A DNA stretch of 64,000 nucleotides, taken from the NCBI RefSeq assembly GCF_963678635.1, contig NC_087062.1, positions 35,058,052-35,122,051 on the forward strand, written 5' to 3'. Shown one piece after another: positions 51,021 to 61,931 of this stretch. The notes under the pieces were generated by a model that did no database searches, was not told the origin of the DNA, and was given only the letters and a program-made list of their open reading frames with translations. The translations under genes were made by a program, and so were the position numbers. The first letter of the stretch is position 1, and every line of letters starts with the position of its first letter. The DNA is from Symsagittifera roscoffensis. Its lineage: Eukaryota > Xenacoelomorpha > Acoela > Convolutidae.

Positions 51021-52240
51021 GCCATACATCAACAAAATAGAGAAACAAAACAGTGAGACAAAAACTGTAAACATAACTATATCCCTTTTCGACGACGACG
51101 GTGTAAACATCAAAGAGAGTAATGTGTAATTTTGAGGAAAAAAACAATGAGGACAAAAAAGAGAAGACATTATTTGGATCCGAAGAAGCCGACCAAATTT
51201 GCATGTTGGGTTGCTGGCTAGGACCGAAAACAGATAAACAAAATCGGAAAAAGCGTGCATGATACTTATGAGCAAAATGCCGAGCACAACTCCTAAAAAG
51301 CAAACTCCTTAAGAAAAAACCAGCACAAATACTACAAGTATTCGTGGAAACCGGACTACTATTTGAATGCGCTACTCGGCCTTGGTATAATGGGGAAGTT
51401 AAGAGCTTACAATCTTGGATTGACAAAAGATACCGGTACCTCTGGAGCAACAAAAAAACTAACCGCCTTTAAAACAAATGCAGGCTGAAGAAGTAAACAT
51501 GCAGGACATCCGCAACTTGTTTGATATCAAATCTATAAAGTGGAAAATTGAGAAACTAAACGTACCATTGAACGGATAGACCACATACTGAGGATGAAAA
51601 ATGCTCGAACAGTAAAAGTGGCGTTATTGGGATGGCTAAGCAGCCTGGAAAATATCAAGAAACGTCTGGGCTACCAGCGCAGAACTAATTTCTACTGTAG
51701 GAAGCTTCTGACTGGAGTGACTAAACTGGTGCGAATCAACCAAGATAGCAATGGACCGGAAAGAATGGAAACAAAGGATAAATAAACGGCTAGAAGATTT
51801 GGAAAAATGGGAACGCCAACAGGCGAACTTTTTCAACGGGAACGAAAGGGTGGAAACCATGAATTTTGAATTACATACAGCAAACCTTCAGTGTGATGAA
51901 TGTGGAGAGCTGTGTAAATCAATTGGTGGACTGAAAACTCACACAAAAAATACACTGAGGCAACGCATCTTTTAAAAAGTAACTGTGGTGACAAAACGTA
52001 TAAAACTGAAGGCTCCAACAAAAATCACGTGAAATTATGTAACCCGGAATCAGCCGCAGAGGCCAGGGTCTACAAAACAGCAACCAAGATCTATACCAAA
52101 TGCAAAAAAGAGCACTCAGCGACTAATATTGCTCGACACACGTGTAGATACAGGGAGAGAGGGCATGCTTCCGAGGAGGCGAACGCCTCAAGAAGAAGAA
52201 AAACTCTAGCTTGCGAAAACAGGTCTCGGTCGATTTGAAC
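51020..52240 (+). pseudogene. LINE C C-terminal region
   Basis: Contains WLSSLENIKKRLGYQRRTNFYCRKLLTGVTKL, then CDECGELCKSIGGLKTHTKN, a C2H2-like finger. A second, more decayed Cys/His stretch follows near 52080-52150 (YTKCKKEHSATNIARHTC). Such fingers close the pol of several LINE clades. Confidence 0.6.
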
Positions 52241-52297
52241 CACAAGCCTATGTCTTCTCAAGAAGGCGAGTTACCACTGTGCTAGATGCGCCGAAAG
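52222..52297 (-). repeat. tRNA-like sequence abutting LINE C
   Basis: The minus strand reads TTTCGG (acceptor-like, pairing with CCGAGA), an A-box-like TAGCACAGTGGTAACTCG, and a B-box GTGGTTCAAATC. T-stem pairing is poor, so this is a pseudo-tRNA or SINE head, not a functional tRNA. Confidence 0.4.
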
Positions 52298-52299
52298 TT

Positions 52300-53035
52300 T
52301 GTATGAATTTGAATGTATAATATAGCAAGTAAAACAATGAGGCTCTTTTCCAGTTTCGCATCCCACTAGTAAAATTACAAAACCAAATTGTTGAAAAATA
52401 TTCAAGTGGCCACTCCCATGACAAACAGTTGAAACAGAGTACTCACTTGATCAAAATTGTTTATTTTATTGCAACTTAGAGCGTTGACATTTGTTCAGTT
52501 TATTTAGATTTTTGTCAATAAATTGAGTTTGAGAAATCAGAAAAAAAATCAAAAAGGTGGAACTGGAAACCGTTGCTTACCGGGCGGAGGGGGGTGGGGG
52601 TGGATTTAACTAGTTTTTGGCAGCAGCACCTATGCAGTAACTATTGTACTCAATTAAGCATAGAAATTATGCCCTGAAACATTCCCGTTAAAATTTACTA
52701 GCGTGTAACGCAGCTCCGGTGCTTCAAACTGATTAGTTAAAATGAACGGGGAATCCGAGAACGCTTAAAAACGATCGAAATGAATGCAACTGTAAATGAA
52801 TGCAACTCTCAAATTTACAAAATAGATGCAACTGTAAAAATGGACACAGGAATCTAAAAACGCTGAAATTTAAAAACTCTAAAATGGTCAAATCTCAAAA
52901 ATTACTGAGTTTCAGATCTTCGGATTTTGAAATATCATAAAAAAATTTTGAAACATTGAGCAAAAATACTATGATGAAAGGCCGCATCAACGAGTCGACA
53001 ATTTCCAATTTTGAAACGTGTATTTTTTGAGCTTA
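52300..53035. other. AT-rich stretch
   Basis: No gene. A short diverged tandem (AACTGTAAATGAATGCAACT-type) occurs near 52780-52835, and a G-rich tract near 52585. Confidence 0.5.
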
Positions 53036-54430
53036 GCAATTTTGAAAATAAAAACGTGATATCTAGGAAAGCAAAAGGCGTTGATTAGTCATATTTAGAT
53101 TCAACTAAAATATTCTGAGAGTACCTTCCACTCAATGTGCTAGATATCACGTTTTTCTGAGAGTAACTTGCACCCAAGGTCCTAGATATCACGTTGCTGA
53201 ATTTTAATTTTTTTAAACTTTTAAAAATGCATTAAGCAAAGCATATCTCTAGGATGATTTGAGCAGTCAAACTTGGATGCAAGATTTGCAAACTCTTAGA
53301 GTATCCTGAGAGCACGCCATTATACAGCGAAGAATTTCAAATCTCAAAGCTAGTTTACCTCAAAAACCAAAAGGATTTCAGCAAACGAACTTCAAATAAA
53401 GTTTTGCAACCCCTAACACTACACTGGCAGCATTGAACGACAGGGTTGTGAAACTCCATTTATGTTAAAAAAAACTTCAAAAAAATCCTGAAGCGTCATA
53501 AATCGCAATCTTTAATTATTTGAGAAGTCAACTTTGGAAGCAAGATTTGCAGCCTTTAAGATAACCTCTGCAGCACCTGTTAGGAATTTCAAAGTTCTCG
53601 AAAACTTTGAACTTTTTGAAAAAATCATAAAACAAATATCTAGGAAACTAAAAGGATTTGAGCAGTCGTGTTTGAAGGCATGATTAGCAACACATGAGAG
53701 TATCTTGACAGCACCTCGGTTTATGCAATCTTGAAAATTTGAAACTGGATGCGAAGTTGAAATTTTGTCAAGTTTTGTATATACTTACGTTCTTTGAAAA
53801 TTTTGGAAAAAATCATGAAGAACGTCATATTTCGGAAACCGAAAATATTTGAGCAGTTATATTTCGAGGAAAGCTTTGCAACACCTGAGACTACCTTGAC
53901 TGCACAAAATTAAGAGGTTTTTTGGGAAACAATTTGAAAAAAAAATTACAAAAATCGTCGTTTCTTGTAAACTGAAAAGGTTTGGGTATTCATAATTGAA
54001 GGCCCATTTTGCAACCCCTGAGGGAATCCTGACAGCAGGACAGCGGCGGACTTAGGGTTGGGTCAGAAGCCCTTTCCCCGCAGGGATTCGACCCCCTCAC
54101 CAACCATAGGGTCCCCCTTTGATTTTATTTTATGGTATCCATTTTCGGTCGACCAACCCTAAAGATTAACTGAAGGCTCCGTTGGCGCCAAAATATTCTA
54201 AATTTGAAGGGGAGCGCGCGCCAAAAAAACGCAATATTTCTTCCCAATTTTCCCAAAAAAAAGCTCAAATTAGGGCCTTTTTAGTGTTCTAGGAGAACTT
54301 GGAAAATCATTTAAGCTGATCTAAAAAAAGGTCGACAAATTTTTCCGAAAAAAAAGAAGAAAATCCACCCCCTCGAGAAAATCCTTAATCCGCCACTACC
54401 TGACAGCATCCCATTATTGGGTTGCTAATT
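53036..54430 (+). repeat. Degenerate satellite, units of roughly 170-190 bp
   Basis: Recurring order ATATCTAGGAAA, GATTTGAGCAGTC, GGATGCAAGATTTGCAA, GAGAGTATCCTGACAGCACC is seen about six times (starts near 53045, 53240, 53510, 53650, 53830, 53965). Spacing is nucleosome-like but irregular. The last unit is split by a small transposon (54038-54398). Confidence 0.6.
54038..54398. mobile_element. Small hAT-like MITE inserted in the satellite
   Basis: Flanked by the 10-bp direct repeat CCTGACAGCA at 54028-54037 and 54399-54408. Its ends (CAGCGGCGGACTTAGG and CCTTAATCCGCCACTA) are imperfect inverted repeats of the common hAT form CAGNGGCGGA. About 361 bp, no ORF. Confidence 0.7.
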
Positions 54431-55200
54431 TGAAAGTAGGTGAAATAAACACGAAATCAAATTAGGAAATCGAAAAAATTTCTTATACATTGCAATATAC
54501 GACATAGCTTATAAGTGAAATTCTTTCGTTAAACATGCGAAAATAATACGTTGAAAAAGCTTAAGCATGGCGAGATAGTGAACCCCGCAATTAAATATAT
54601 AATAAAATAGACATATAGTAACCGGCTTAAAAAATCTGCCAATTTCCTAATTTTTAGGAAATCAAAACAAGCTTAGAAAAACAACCCGTGCTTAGGAAAT
54701 CAGCTGATCAGCAGGCTTTAGAAATTAGGCAAAAAACTGGGCAATTAAGTTTTGGGAAGCGTTCAGTAAAACGAAACATCAACTTAACAAATCTAAACGG
54801 GATTACAAAAAAAAACTTCCTGCAGTTGCAGGTTCAAAGATTTTCAGAACTGACCTTTCTTTAGCTATAACAAAGAATAAAAACTGCTTAGGTTCGGGAA
54901 ATATTCAATTTTTGCTCGAACTTTGGTTTTTTGGAAAAATACGTCATATTGCACAAATCGGAGTCTGCAATTAATGTGATTATATATCCACATGAAGCCG
55001 TAGTTTTCTCGATTTCCTAGCCAATCACCAAAACTTTCAGGCAACCACGTAGGTAAAACATTTGAACGACAAAGAGTGCTTTGCTACGACAGATAAATGC
55101 TACAAAAACTACAGCAATGCTCAATATGGACAAAGGCAGTTGGCACTCATCCACTTTAAACTAAAACGTAAGTTATGCTCTAAAAACTAAATTCAAAGTT
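54431..55200. other. AT-rich intergenic stretch
   Basis: No gene or repeat recognised. Confidence 0.5.
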
Positions 55201-55210
55201 GGAAATCATT

Positions 55211-55462
55211 TCAAGCAAGAATTGGAACCGAACTTGATTCCGGACTTTGCGAAATTTTTGTTTTTGCAATATCTAATGATTCGTCGTCATAAATCACTCG
55301 GACAATAAGTGAGCAGCTGGGGCAAGTGGCAATGTCTTCCCCATTCTCAAGATCTTCAAGTGTTATCTGAAACTCGTCGCCACATGGGCAGGGATACGTG
55401 AAAAAATTACCATCCCATTGAAAATCTTCCATCTCAATCTCGTCGTGGAATATCGCTCCCAT
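55211..55462 (-). CDS. DPH3: DPH3 (diphthamide biosynthesis, CSL zinc finger)
   Basis: Small electron-donor protein for the first step of diphthamide formation on elongation factor 2 (with DPH1/DPH2); also called KTI11 for its role with Elongator. 83 residues, the family size. [10 protein letters not shown] at the N-terminus is diagnostic. Zinc or iron is held by CPCGDEF and CPSCSLIV (two Cys pairs, CSL type), joined by [19 protein letters not shown] chose the Met at 55462 although the frame is open 26 codons upstream. The family starts here, and a good acceptor (TACTTTGTTTCAG, AG at 55469-55470) lies 6 bases before it, suggesting a 5'-UTR intron. The coding part has no intron. Confidence 0.95.
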   Translation of the reverse strand: MGAIFHDEIEMEDFQWDGNFFTYPCPCGDEFQITLEDLENGEDIATCPSCSLIVRVIYDDESLDIAKTKISQSPESSSVPILA

Positions 55463-55559
55463 TTGGAACTGAAACAAAGTATCAGTTTGTTCTTGTTGAA
55501 CATTTTTTTTTGAATAATAGTTAAGGTCAGAAATTATCATGGTAACCGAATTTACTGCA

Positions 55560-56010
55560 CTAGTCCATCATTTGTAACAGTCGCCTACTTCGGTCACATA
55601 TGAGGCTTAAGAAAAATAGGCCCTATAACCATTGGCTCAATAGTCAGGGACACTATCTCTTGTGCTTTTCATCTCAAAAACGGTCGGAGCCAGTTCGGTT
55701 CACTTGCGACATGAGACTAGAACCCGTTACAGCTTAAAGGCCACTACCAAAATACCCCCCCCCCCCACTCTAGAAAATAAGAACGTCCCCATACATAGTT
55801 CTCAAAACACCCAAAATACGCGAACGCCGTTAAAAACAGGGTCGGAACAATCCGTTAAGTTACTTTTTATTGGACAGCGTAACTTTTATCCATTTCAGAT
55901 GGATCAACCTAAAACTCGCCTTACCTCAACATACTTATCATAAAATACACTCGGGAAAATTAAATTTGGTACTTACATAGCAGCACACTCGAGAAACAGA
56001 GTAATTAAAC
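55560..56010. other. Non-genic stretch
   Basis: Contains a poly-C run (about 55756-55766). No gene recognised. Confidence 0.5.
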
Positions 56011-56013
56011 TAA

Positions 56014-56520
56014 TAGTAGTAGTAGTAGTAGTAGTAGAGGCTTTAGGGCTCATTGGCCCAGGGGTGTCAACCCTTCAGTTTTCAGCTGGCATGAGTTTTT
56101 GGTAGGGGTTACACGATCCACAGGAACACAGTACACGCCAGGTGCATGTGTCTAGCTGATTGTAACTGTTTTCAAAGTAGTTGAAGTAACTTTCTGTCAG
56201 TTGTTTTTTTGTCGGGTTGTCGCGAAACTGTTTGTGGAGTATATTGAAAAGTTTCGGGGCTCTCGTCCAGAAATTTTCGTCTGTTTTGCTGATGCGGTTT
56301 TGTTGAGCTCGAATTCGCTGCATTGTCTCGTGGTGCTTTCTCTCAGTGATATTGGAATTGAATCTTCACTGACGCTGTATTTACCGTCCATGACCGATTG
56401 AAGAAACAGTATATCATAGAGTTCGATGTACATTGAGAGTGGTAAGATCTTCAGGGTACGTAGTCTCTCTTTGTATCCGATGGAGTAGTTAAGTATCCAT
56501 GTAGTAGCTGTAACATTCGC
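56014..56520 (-). pseudogene. 3' fragment of a LINE related to LINE A
   Basis: From the right: GYKERLRTLKILPLSMYIELYDILFLQ aligns with LINE A YKQRLSALNILPLSMYFQISDLLML. After one frameshift near 56300, FWTRAPKLFNILHKQF and CTWRVLCSCGSC align with FWYRTPRLFNKLQ and CTWIFAWDCANC. The 3' end has a hairpin (GGGC-TCATTG-GCCC, 56048-56061) and a (CTA)n tail (56014-56037). A 5'-truncated copy of a sister family. Confidence 0.85.
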
Positions 56521-57055
56521 CCGGAAGATACATATCGACGGATAACAAAACTAAGTCTTAAGGCGACTGGCTAGCGTCTAAACAGAGCTTTGCATGTTTT
56601 TCACCGTCTCTACCAAGCCAGTACTTTTCGGTGGTTTTTCTCACATCGGGTCGACAAAAACGTTACTGCTCTCCGGCTTCGACCAGAACGCTCAAATTAA
56701 CTGAATTACATGCAAAAATAGTGAGCTCATGGCTGGGTCTCTGTATCCCCAGACCACGAGGTCACTCCTAAAAACAGGGCTACTACTTATCATATTACTA
56801 TTGTTTTTGTTCAGTAGATAAAAATCATCATCTCCATCGAAGATGGATCAACCCTTTCCCCCAACTCCTAGCACCTCATCCTTGTCAAAACTAATCAAAA
56901 TATCAGTTAAATTCAAGTCAGGACATGACAGGATGCTAAAAGTTTATGTGAGTTAATAAAAGTTTCCGTCCCGAGACCCTTCCGGATTCTTGAATCCGCC
57001 GAATCAAGCTCCTTACTCTTGATTTCTTGCTAATCCGGAAGGCTGGTTCTCACCC
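56521..57055. other. Non-genic stretch
   Basis: No gene or repeat recognised. Confidence 0.5.
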
Positions 57056-57059
57056 TTCA

Positions 57060-57109
57060 CCGTTGTTGGCAACGGCCTTGCAACTATTGTAGCAGCACAA
57101 TAGTTGCAA
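57060..57109. other. Two adjacent perfect hairpins
   Basis: CCGTTG-TTGG-CAACGG (57060-57075) is followed by TTGCAACTATTGT-AGCAGC-ACAATAGTTGCAA (57078-57109), a perfect 13-bp stem. They lie about 1.1 kb downstream of the 1227-codon gene in its orientation. Confidence 0.8.
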
Positions 57110-58247
57110 CTCGGAACGTTCTCTGCTATTCTGTAGTTCGTTGTCGTTCTCCAATCTCGATTTTCGTACTGTTCGCAATCGCAGATGAAAGTTGTTCTGT
57201 TCTTCACTCGCTTTTTGTTAAAAATGGCCGTTTCAGCATTTCTCAGAAATGTGACGTCATCATTCGAATTTTTGAAAATTTAAAATACTAGAATATTCTA
57301 GCCCTCACCGTTTGGCTAAACGTTCCAATAACGTCGCTAATCCTTCGAAATCATCAACTCGGAAGGCTTACTGCTCAAAATTCGAATCCTGCATAAATTG
57401 CATTTTGGCCATTCTGGTCGAATGTCACATACTCCCCGGACAGTCCGGTCAATGTCCTCATTGAATCGCGCAATGTTCTAAATGGTTACAGTGTCATCGA
57501 ACAGAATTTACAAAATGCACGAAATTACTTTTATCTACGTCACATCGACTCACTGCAGAATATAAATGGCATCATACTACATCACTATAGCCTCCAAATT
57601 CTTTCATTAATCTGCACATTGAGGATATGACTTAAGATAAAACATATTTTCTGACTTCCAGTGTCAATGTCCCGATTGAAACTTTTCTCCTAGATTTAAA
57701 AGGTGTTGGCTTGCAGGACAGTCCTGCCAACCAACAAGCTAAAATTATCCTACTATGCTCCTTCCCTTCGGAAATCTTGCTTGTTTATTGTCCTGAATAT
57801 TAAAACCAAGAGACCTTGTGGTTAGAAAGAACAATGCAACAACCTCCCTCCTCAAGAAGTTACTCAAGTTTTTCATGTCACCACAAAGTGATCAGTCTTC
57901 CTAAGTGATTAAAAACAATCATGCAGGCTGGAATATTTAAATATACTCTTCCCTCAAGCCTTTCTAAATAAATAATAAGTGAGTGTCTCTAAAGCCACTT
58001 CAACTAAAACCAAAATGCAAATTTATAAATGCAACAATTTCCAAACTCAACTAAATGTTTCAGTTTTCAATTACAACTTGGTTGCTTGGTTTCTCACTTG
58101 AGTTTTTCACACACATAAAACAATTCTGAGTTTTAACGTTTCTTCATCATCCCTTTGTTCTCTTCTTTTTTCGTCGTTTAGAAGTTCTAAAACTTCTAAA
58201 TTCTTCTAATTTTCTTTCTCGCTGCCTCTTGTTTTCTCGACCATTCG
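57110..58247. other. Downstream region of the unknown cassette
   Basis: No ORF. An inverted repeat around 57711-57732 (GCAGGACAGTCCTGC) is present. It could be the 3' UTR of the cassette transcript; I cannot place its end. Confidence 0.4.
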
Positions 58248-61200
58248 TCAATGCTCCATTTCCTCCTCCTGAGACACTGACTCCGCACTCTCGGTTTCCG
58301 TGTCTTGTAGCACGTCATTGACTATTCTGACGCTGTTGGAAGCCGTCCTCCAACACTTCTGCTCTTCCACCCTCTGTTTACAGCAATGTAGGGGATCCAC
58401 GTTTGATTCTCTGTTTCTACAGAAGCTGTTGTGGAGACACAACGTCACGTTTCTCTCCAAATCTTCTTTCAGCATCTCTGCCTTCTCATTTCCACTACGC
58501 TCGCTCGTCCTGGAAATTCTTTTCACAGCGGTGGTCACTGCATTCCGATGGGTCACGAAAGCTCGCTTGAAAGCTCCTGCCCCAATGTCCAGCTGATATT
58601 CACTGTACACTCTGCCATGTTTCGACATATGCTTTTTCGCATACTCGTACAACCATGCAGTCATGTTAGCTCTGAACCATGGCATCAATCGTTTTCTTGC
58701 CCATATCTTCTTCACTTCCATCGGAATGTTTAGAACTTTGCACATTGTCTCAAAAAGATCTAAATCTTTTAGACAATCTAATTTCTGCAATTGTTTTCTC
58801 GTCGGTGCCTCCTGTCTATTATCTTCTCTCACATGAGCTTCCAGCCATCGTATCGCCATCATAACTCCCACTATCACTATTGTTATGGGCTGTGATGAAT
58901 CTGGTAAACCCATGGAGAGCAGCTCTCCAGAGTCCCAGATCAACACCAAATTACTACGCTTGGGATACCACCAGGTCTGCAGCAAGCAGTGGCAAGGAAA
59001 CTCGTCATGTGTCAACATGATGCTCCTCCAATTGCGTTTTCCTGAAGCTTCCAGCAATGGTTCCACTTCCATCATCACTCGGTGGATTTCATCCTTCTCA
59101 TCTACTGCATTGTAATCTGTGACAGTTGATCCTCTCTGTTTCTGTTTTTCAAAGTCACTGAAGTTCCCGCTCACATATCCCCTGAACTTCTTTCCTAGTA
59201 TTGACTCCAACTCTTCTTTGGTTCTCTCTGGAATTGCTGAGAACATCTTACATAGTAACTCGTAAGACTTTTCAGACATTCTCGCCAATCTCACGCACTT
59301 TGGCACTGAGAAAGCTTGATCCACAATCATTCTTGTACTCTTCACGTCCACAGCCACGAAATGTACAGGGTATCTGCTCTTGCACATTGGAGCCAACGTT
59401 GAACCCACCAAATATCGTGCTCCTGATGGTCTACAATAAGTTTCGCTGTGTCTGATGTTCATCTCTGTTTCGATTGCCTCCCTCCATTTTCCTATATACT
59501 TCTGCTCAGTCTGCAGAACTCCTGGGAATACTTCTACGCTGATGGCTGTGACCATCTCATGTTTCTGTTCTAGATTCAATAGTGACTCTAAAGAACCAAA
59601 CATGCTGTAGAATCCTAGTGCTGTCACTAGATTCACATCGGTTCCTCCATGGCAATCTGCTATCAGTTCCGTTTCCGTTCTTGCTTTCATCACTACATTT
59701 CCAAACAATACTGTCAACTGCTTGTGTTGTTTCTCCAGGGTTTTCACACAGTCTAGACTTCCACAAACATGACTCTCTAGTCCACAGACTTCCGCCAGAC
59801 AGCTACCAGGTTTGACCCAGTCTTCTGGTCCCCAGCCAGGCAACTCCACTTTATCTTCTCCGTTGCTCTTAGAGGCTGTTATCATCACATTATATATGAT
59901 GTTGAGGTCACGCAGGTTACAGTCCGCATTCAGTTCCCTCTGTATGTCTTGTGTCGCCCGTAATATTGAGTCAGCGTTGGGACTAGGACACCATGATGGC
60001 TTCATCAATTCCCACACTGCCATCAAGCTCGTTCTCAGTAATTCATCTGAGAATCCCAACCCAAATTCCACTCTCTTGTCGGATTTTGGTACTGAAGGTG
60101 CAGTCACCTCTTCTTCCAAGACCAGTCCCAATTTGGCCTGTGGATTGTTAACGCTCTTAGTCGTCACAATTCTGGACGTCCAGAATCTTAGTAACACCGC
60201 CTGCTCATAATCAAAGAAGCAAACACGTATGTCTTCACTCAGGAAAGGATTGTATGCTATCCCTATAATCCCGGACACATAGCTATATGACTTCTTCTTG
60301 ATCGGTCCACAGTATTCACTGGATTTTGGCAATGCTCCCATAGATTCTTTAGTGAGCCTCAACTCCTTGTTTGAGAATCTCCTGATCTCGTCTATCTTTT
60401 TCATGGGTTCCAATTCTTCAGGTTCTTTCATGTTCACCCTCATCGGTTTACTTTGCTGCATATCCAGCATTGCTAGTAAGAACATGGCTTTCGTTCGCTC
60501 ATCGCCTTCCTTCAACATTTTAACACAAGTGCTTAATGCAGGTACTGAAATCTGCTCTATCAGGAATCGAATGAAACAGAGAGCGTCTCTCCGCTTTGCA
60601 CACGCTACTGCTGCTCCCTCCTGGACTATCAGATCCCTCAGATTCGTCATAAGGAAAACTTTTTCCTCCTTTGATCTCTTCCTTTCTTCTGAATCATATT
60701 CTTCGCGAGTCAGTCCCATCATGCACCAGGCGAGCCTGAGTTGTAATTCTGTCCTTACGTAAGGTACTGCCACGAGAGCATGTATTCTTGGCGTAGTCCT
60801 CATTTCTTCTTCGAAATACCTCAATACTACTGCTTTCCATGGAAGGCTCACTAACTGCTCGATCGTCTCCGCCTCTACGTCAGACGACGCCAAAGTTCCA
60901 TACGCCTTCTGCTTGAGGGTGGTGCCTTGCAACATCATTTCCAGATAACCCTCCATGGCTTTTTCGTCTTCCAGGGCCACTACATACCCTCTAGCCGAGT
61001 TCCGGTATTCCAACATCTCCATGTATCCACCGGTGGGTTCATCTATCGACACTGTCTCCGACACTGTTAGTCGGTTGTATTCCACTGGTGTCAGTTGTCC
61101 TGCAACACTTCCTTTTCCATGATTCATGGGAGATGGTTTGAAGTCCCTCATTTTACTCTCTCCACATTGACTGAGTATTTCCATTTCTAAAGTTGCTCCA

Positions 61201-61931
61201 GTCAGAGTGCGGTCACTCCTTTTGGATTTATAACCGGTTGACTTTATCCCTGCCATGAGAATGGGTGGCACCATCGCTATATCACTTAATATTCTATCTG
61301 TGCCAGACAATTGATAATCACCTTGCCCCAAATCCATGACTTCCTCGACTAGTTTTCTTTTCGCCGAGTTACCAGCTTTCATCGATATTTCCGAATCCAC
61401 TTTCGTCCTTCCAATCCTCCTCGGCATCACTCTGCTGCCTAACTTCATTTTCATCGCATTGATTTTATCAATCACCATTTTCGATCGCATCGTTCCTCTC
61501 CTGGTCCTTGACAGGTACACCACCTCTCCTTCATTGTCCTGCGGTGTCATCTTGATGGGAGAATTCGCTTCACTCTCATCAGTGGCTGAGTCGATCAATA
61601 ACTCACTCAGTCTCCCTTCACACTCATCAAGCTTGTCAAGTACTTCTCTCATCAAGGGTTGATTGAGACCTGTTTTGAGAATGGACTGGGTCCCATAGCT
61701 CTGAATCACAGTCCAGACTTCTTCCATGAACGCCACTCTGTCCAGCTTACATCCCGTCCTACTCTCGTGGTCTCGGTGATGTACTTCCCATTCTTCTTCG
61801 GGCAGCGTTCCCAAGAAAGGTACTCTGGCTGAGGCCTCTATTCTTCTCCTCCGAGGTGATTCCATGAGGATTCTCTGATCGTTATTTCTTGTATTTCCAG
61901 GAGAGCTGCTCTCCGGCAAATTCCGTTTCAT
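58248..61931 (-). CDS. Unrecognised 1227-residue protein of the unknown cassette
   Basis: One uninterrupted frame of 1227 codons. I do not recognise a family. Visible features: a basic patch RRRRIEASAR near residues 29-38; Ser/Arg-rich low complexity up to about 250; a long, Met- and Leu-rich, apparently globular middle and C-terminal part; a hydrophobic ITIVIVGVMMAI near 1040; a Cys/His cluster at 1165-1193 (C1165, C1171, H1182, C1183, C1184, C1193); and an acidic tail. There are no RT motifs, no polymerase GDD, SDD or GDN box, no integrase DDE pattern and no helicase loops. Its ATG overlaps the stop of the preceding gene (ATGA, 61931-61928), which points to coupled translation from one RNA. 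The coding strand is purine-rich and GC content exceeds that of the host genes. A capsid-like or nucleoprotein role would be a guess. Confidence 0.6.
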   Translation of the reverse strand: MKRNLPESSSPGNTRNNDQRILMESPRRRRIEASARVPFLGTLPEEEWEVHHRDHESRTGCKLDRVAFMEEVWTVIQSYGTQSILKTGLNQPLMREVLDKLDECEGRLSELLIDSATDESEANSPIKMTPQDNEGEVVYLSRTRRGTMRSKMVIDKINAMKMKLGSRVMPRRIGRTKVDSEISMKAGNSAKRKLVEEVMDLGQGDYQLSGTDRILSDIAMVPPILMAGIKSTGYKSKRSDRTLTGATLEMEILSQCGESKMRDFKPSPMNHGKGSVAGQLTPVEYNRLTVSETVSIDEPTGGYMEMLEYRNSARGYVVALEDEKAMEGYLEMMLQGTTLKQKAYGTLASSDVEAETIEQLVSLPWKAVVLRYFEEEMRTTPRIHALVAVPYVRTELQLRLAWCMMGLTREEYDSEERKRSKEEKVFLMTNLRDLIVQEGAAVACAKRRDALCFIRFLIEQISVPALSTCVKMLKEGDERTKAMFLLAMLDMQQSKPMRVNMKEPEELEPMKKIDEIRRFSNKELRLTKESMGALPKSSEYCGPIKKKSYSYVSGIIGIAYNPFLSEDIRVCFFDYEQAVLLRFWTSRIVTTKSVNNPQAKLGLVLEEEVTAPSVPKSDKRVEFGLGFSDELLRTSLMAVWELMKPSWCPSPNADSILRATQDIQRELNADCNLRDLNIIYNVMITASKSNGEDKVELPGWGPEDWVKPGSCLAEVCGLESHVCGSLDCVKTLEKQHKQLTVLFGNVVMKARTETELIADCHGGTDVNLVTALGFYSMFGSLESLLNLEQKHEMVTAISVEVFPGVLQTEQKYIGKWREAIETEMNIRHSETYCRPSGARYLVGSTLAPMCKSRYPVHFVAVDVKSTRMIVDQAFSVPKCVRLARMSEKSYELLCKMFSAIPERTKEELESILGKKFRGYVSGNFSDFEKQKQRGSTVTDYNAVDEKDEIHRVMMEVEPLLEASGKRNWRSIMLTHDEFPCHCLLQTWWYPKRSNLVLIWDSGELLSMGLPDSSQPITIVIVGVMMAIRWLEAHVREDNRQEAPTRKQLQKLDCLKDLDLFETMCKVLNIPMEVKKIWARKRLMPWFRANMTAWLYEYAKKHMSKHGRVYSEYQLDIGAGAFKRAFVTHRNAVTTAVKRISRTSERSGNEKAEMLKEDLERNVTLCLHNSFCRNRESNVDPLHCCKQRVEEQKCWRTASNSVRIVNDVLQDTETESAESVSQEEEMEH

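Larger units (their letters stand above)
48100..52240 (+). mobile_element. LINE C, 2A- and PHD-containing non-LTR retrotransposon, decayed
   Basis: Order along the plus strand: 2A peptide and PHD-like finger (ORF1 region), APE endonuclease, reverse transcriptase, and a C-terminal C2H2-like finger. The element is full of stops and shifts. The RT core PEARLLDLSKEYPRVNKRALWEIL is of a type common in invertebrate LINEs. GC content is higher than in the surrounding DNA. Confidence 0.8.

Noticed and set aside
58300-60762. Plus-strand frames of 60-154 codons opposite the 1227-codon gene
   Set aside because: They are Ser/Leu/Pro-rich shadows produced by the purine-rich opposite coding strand.
58248-61931. 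The 1227-residue protein as a viral RNA polymerase, reverse transcriptase or transposase
   Set aside because: I searched by eye for GDD, SDD, GDN, YxDD, DDE spacing and NTPase loops and found none in a sensible context.
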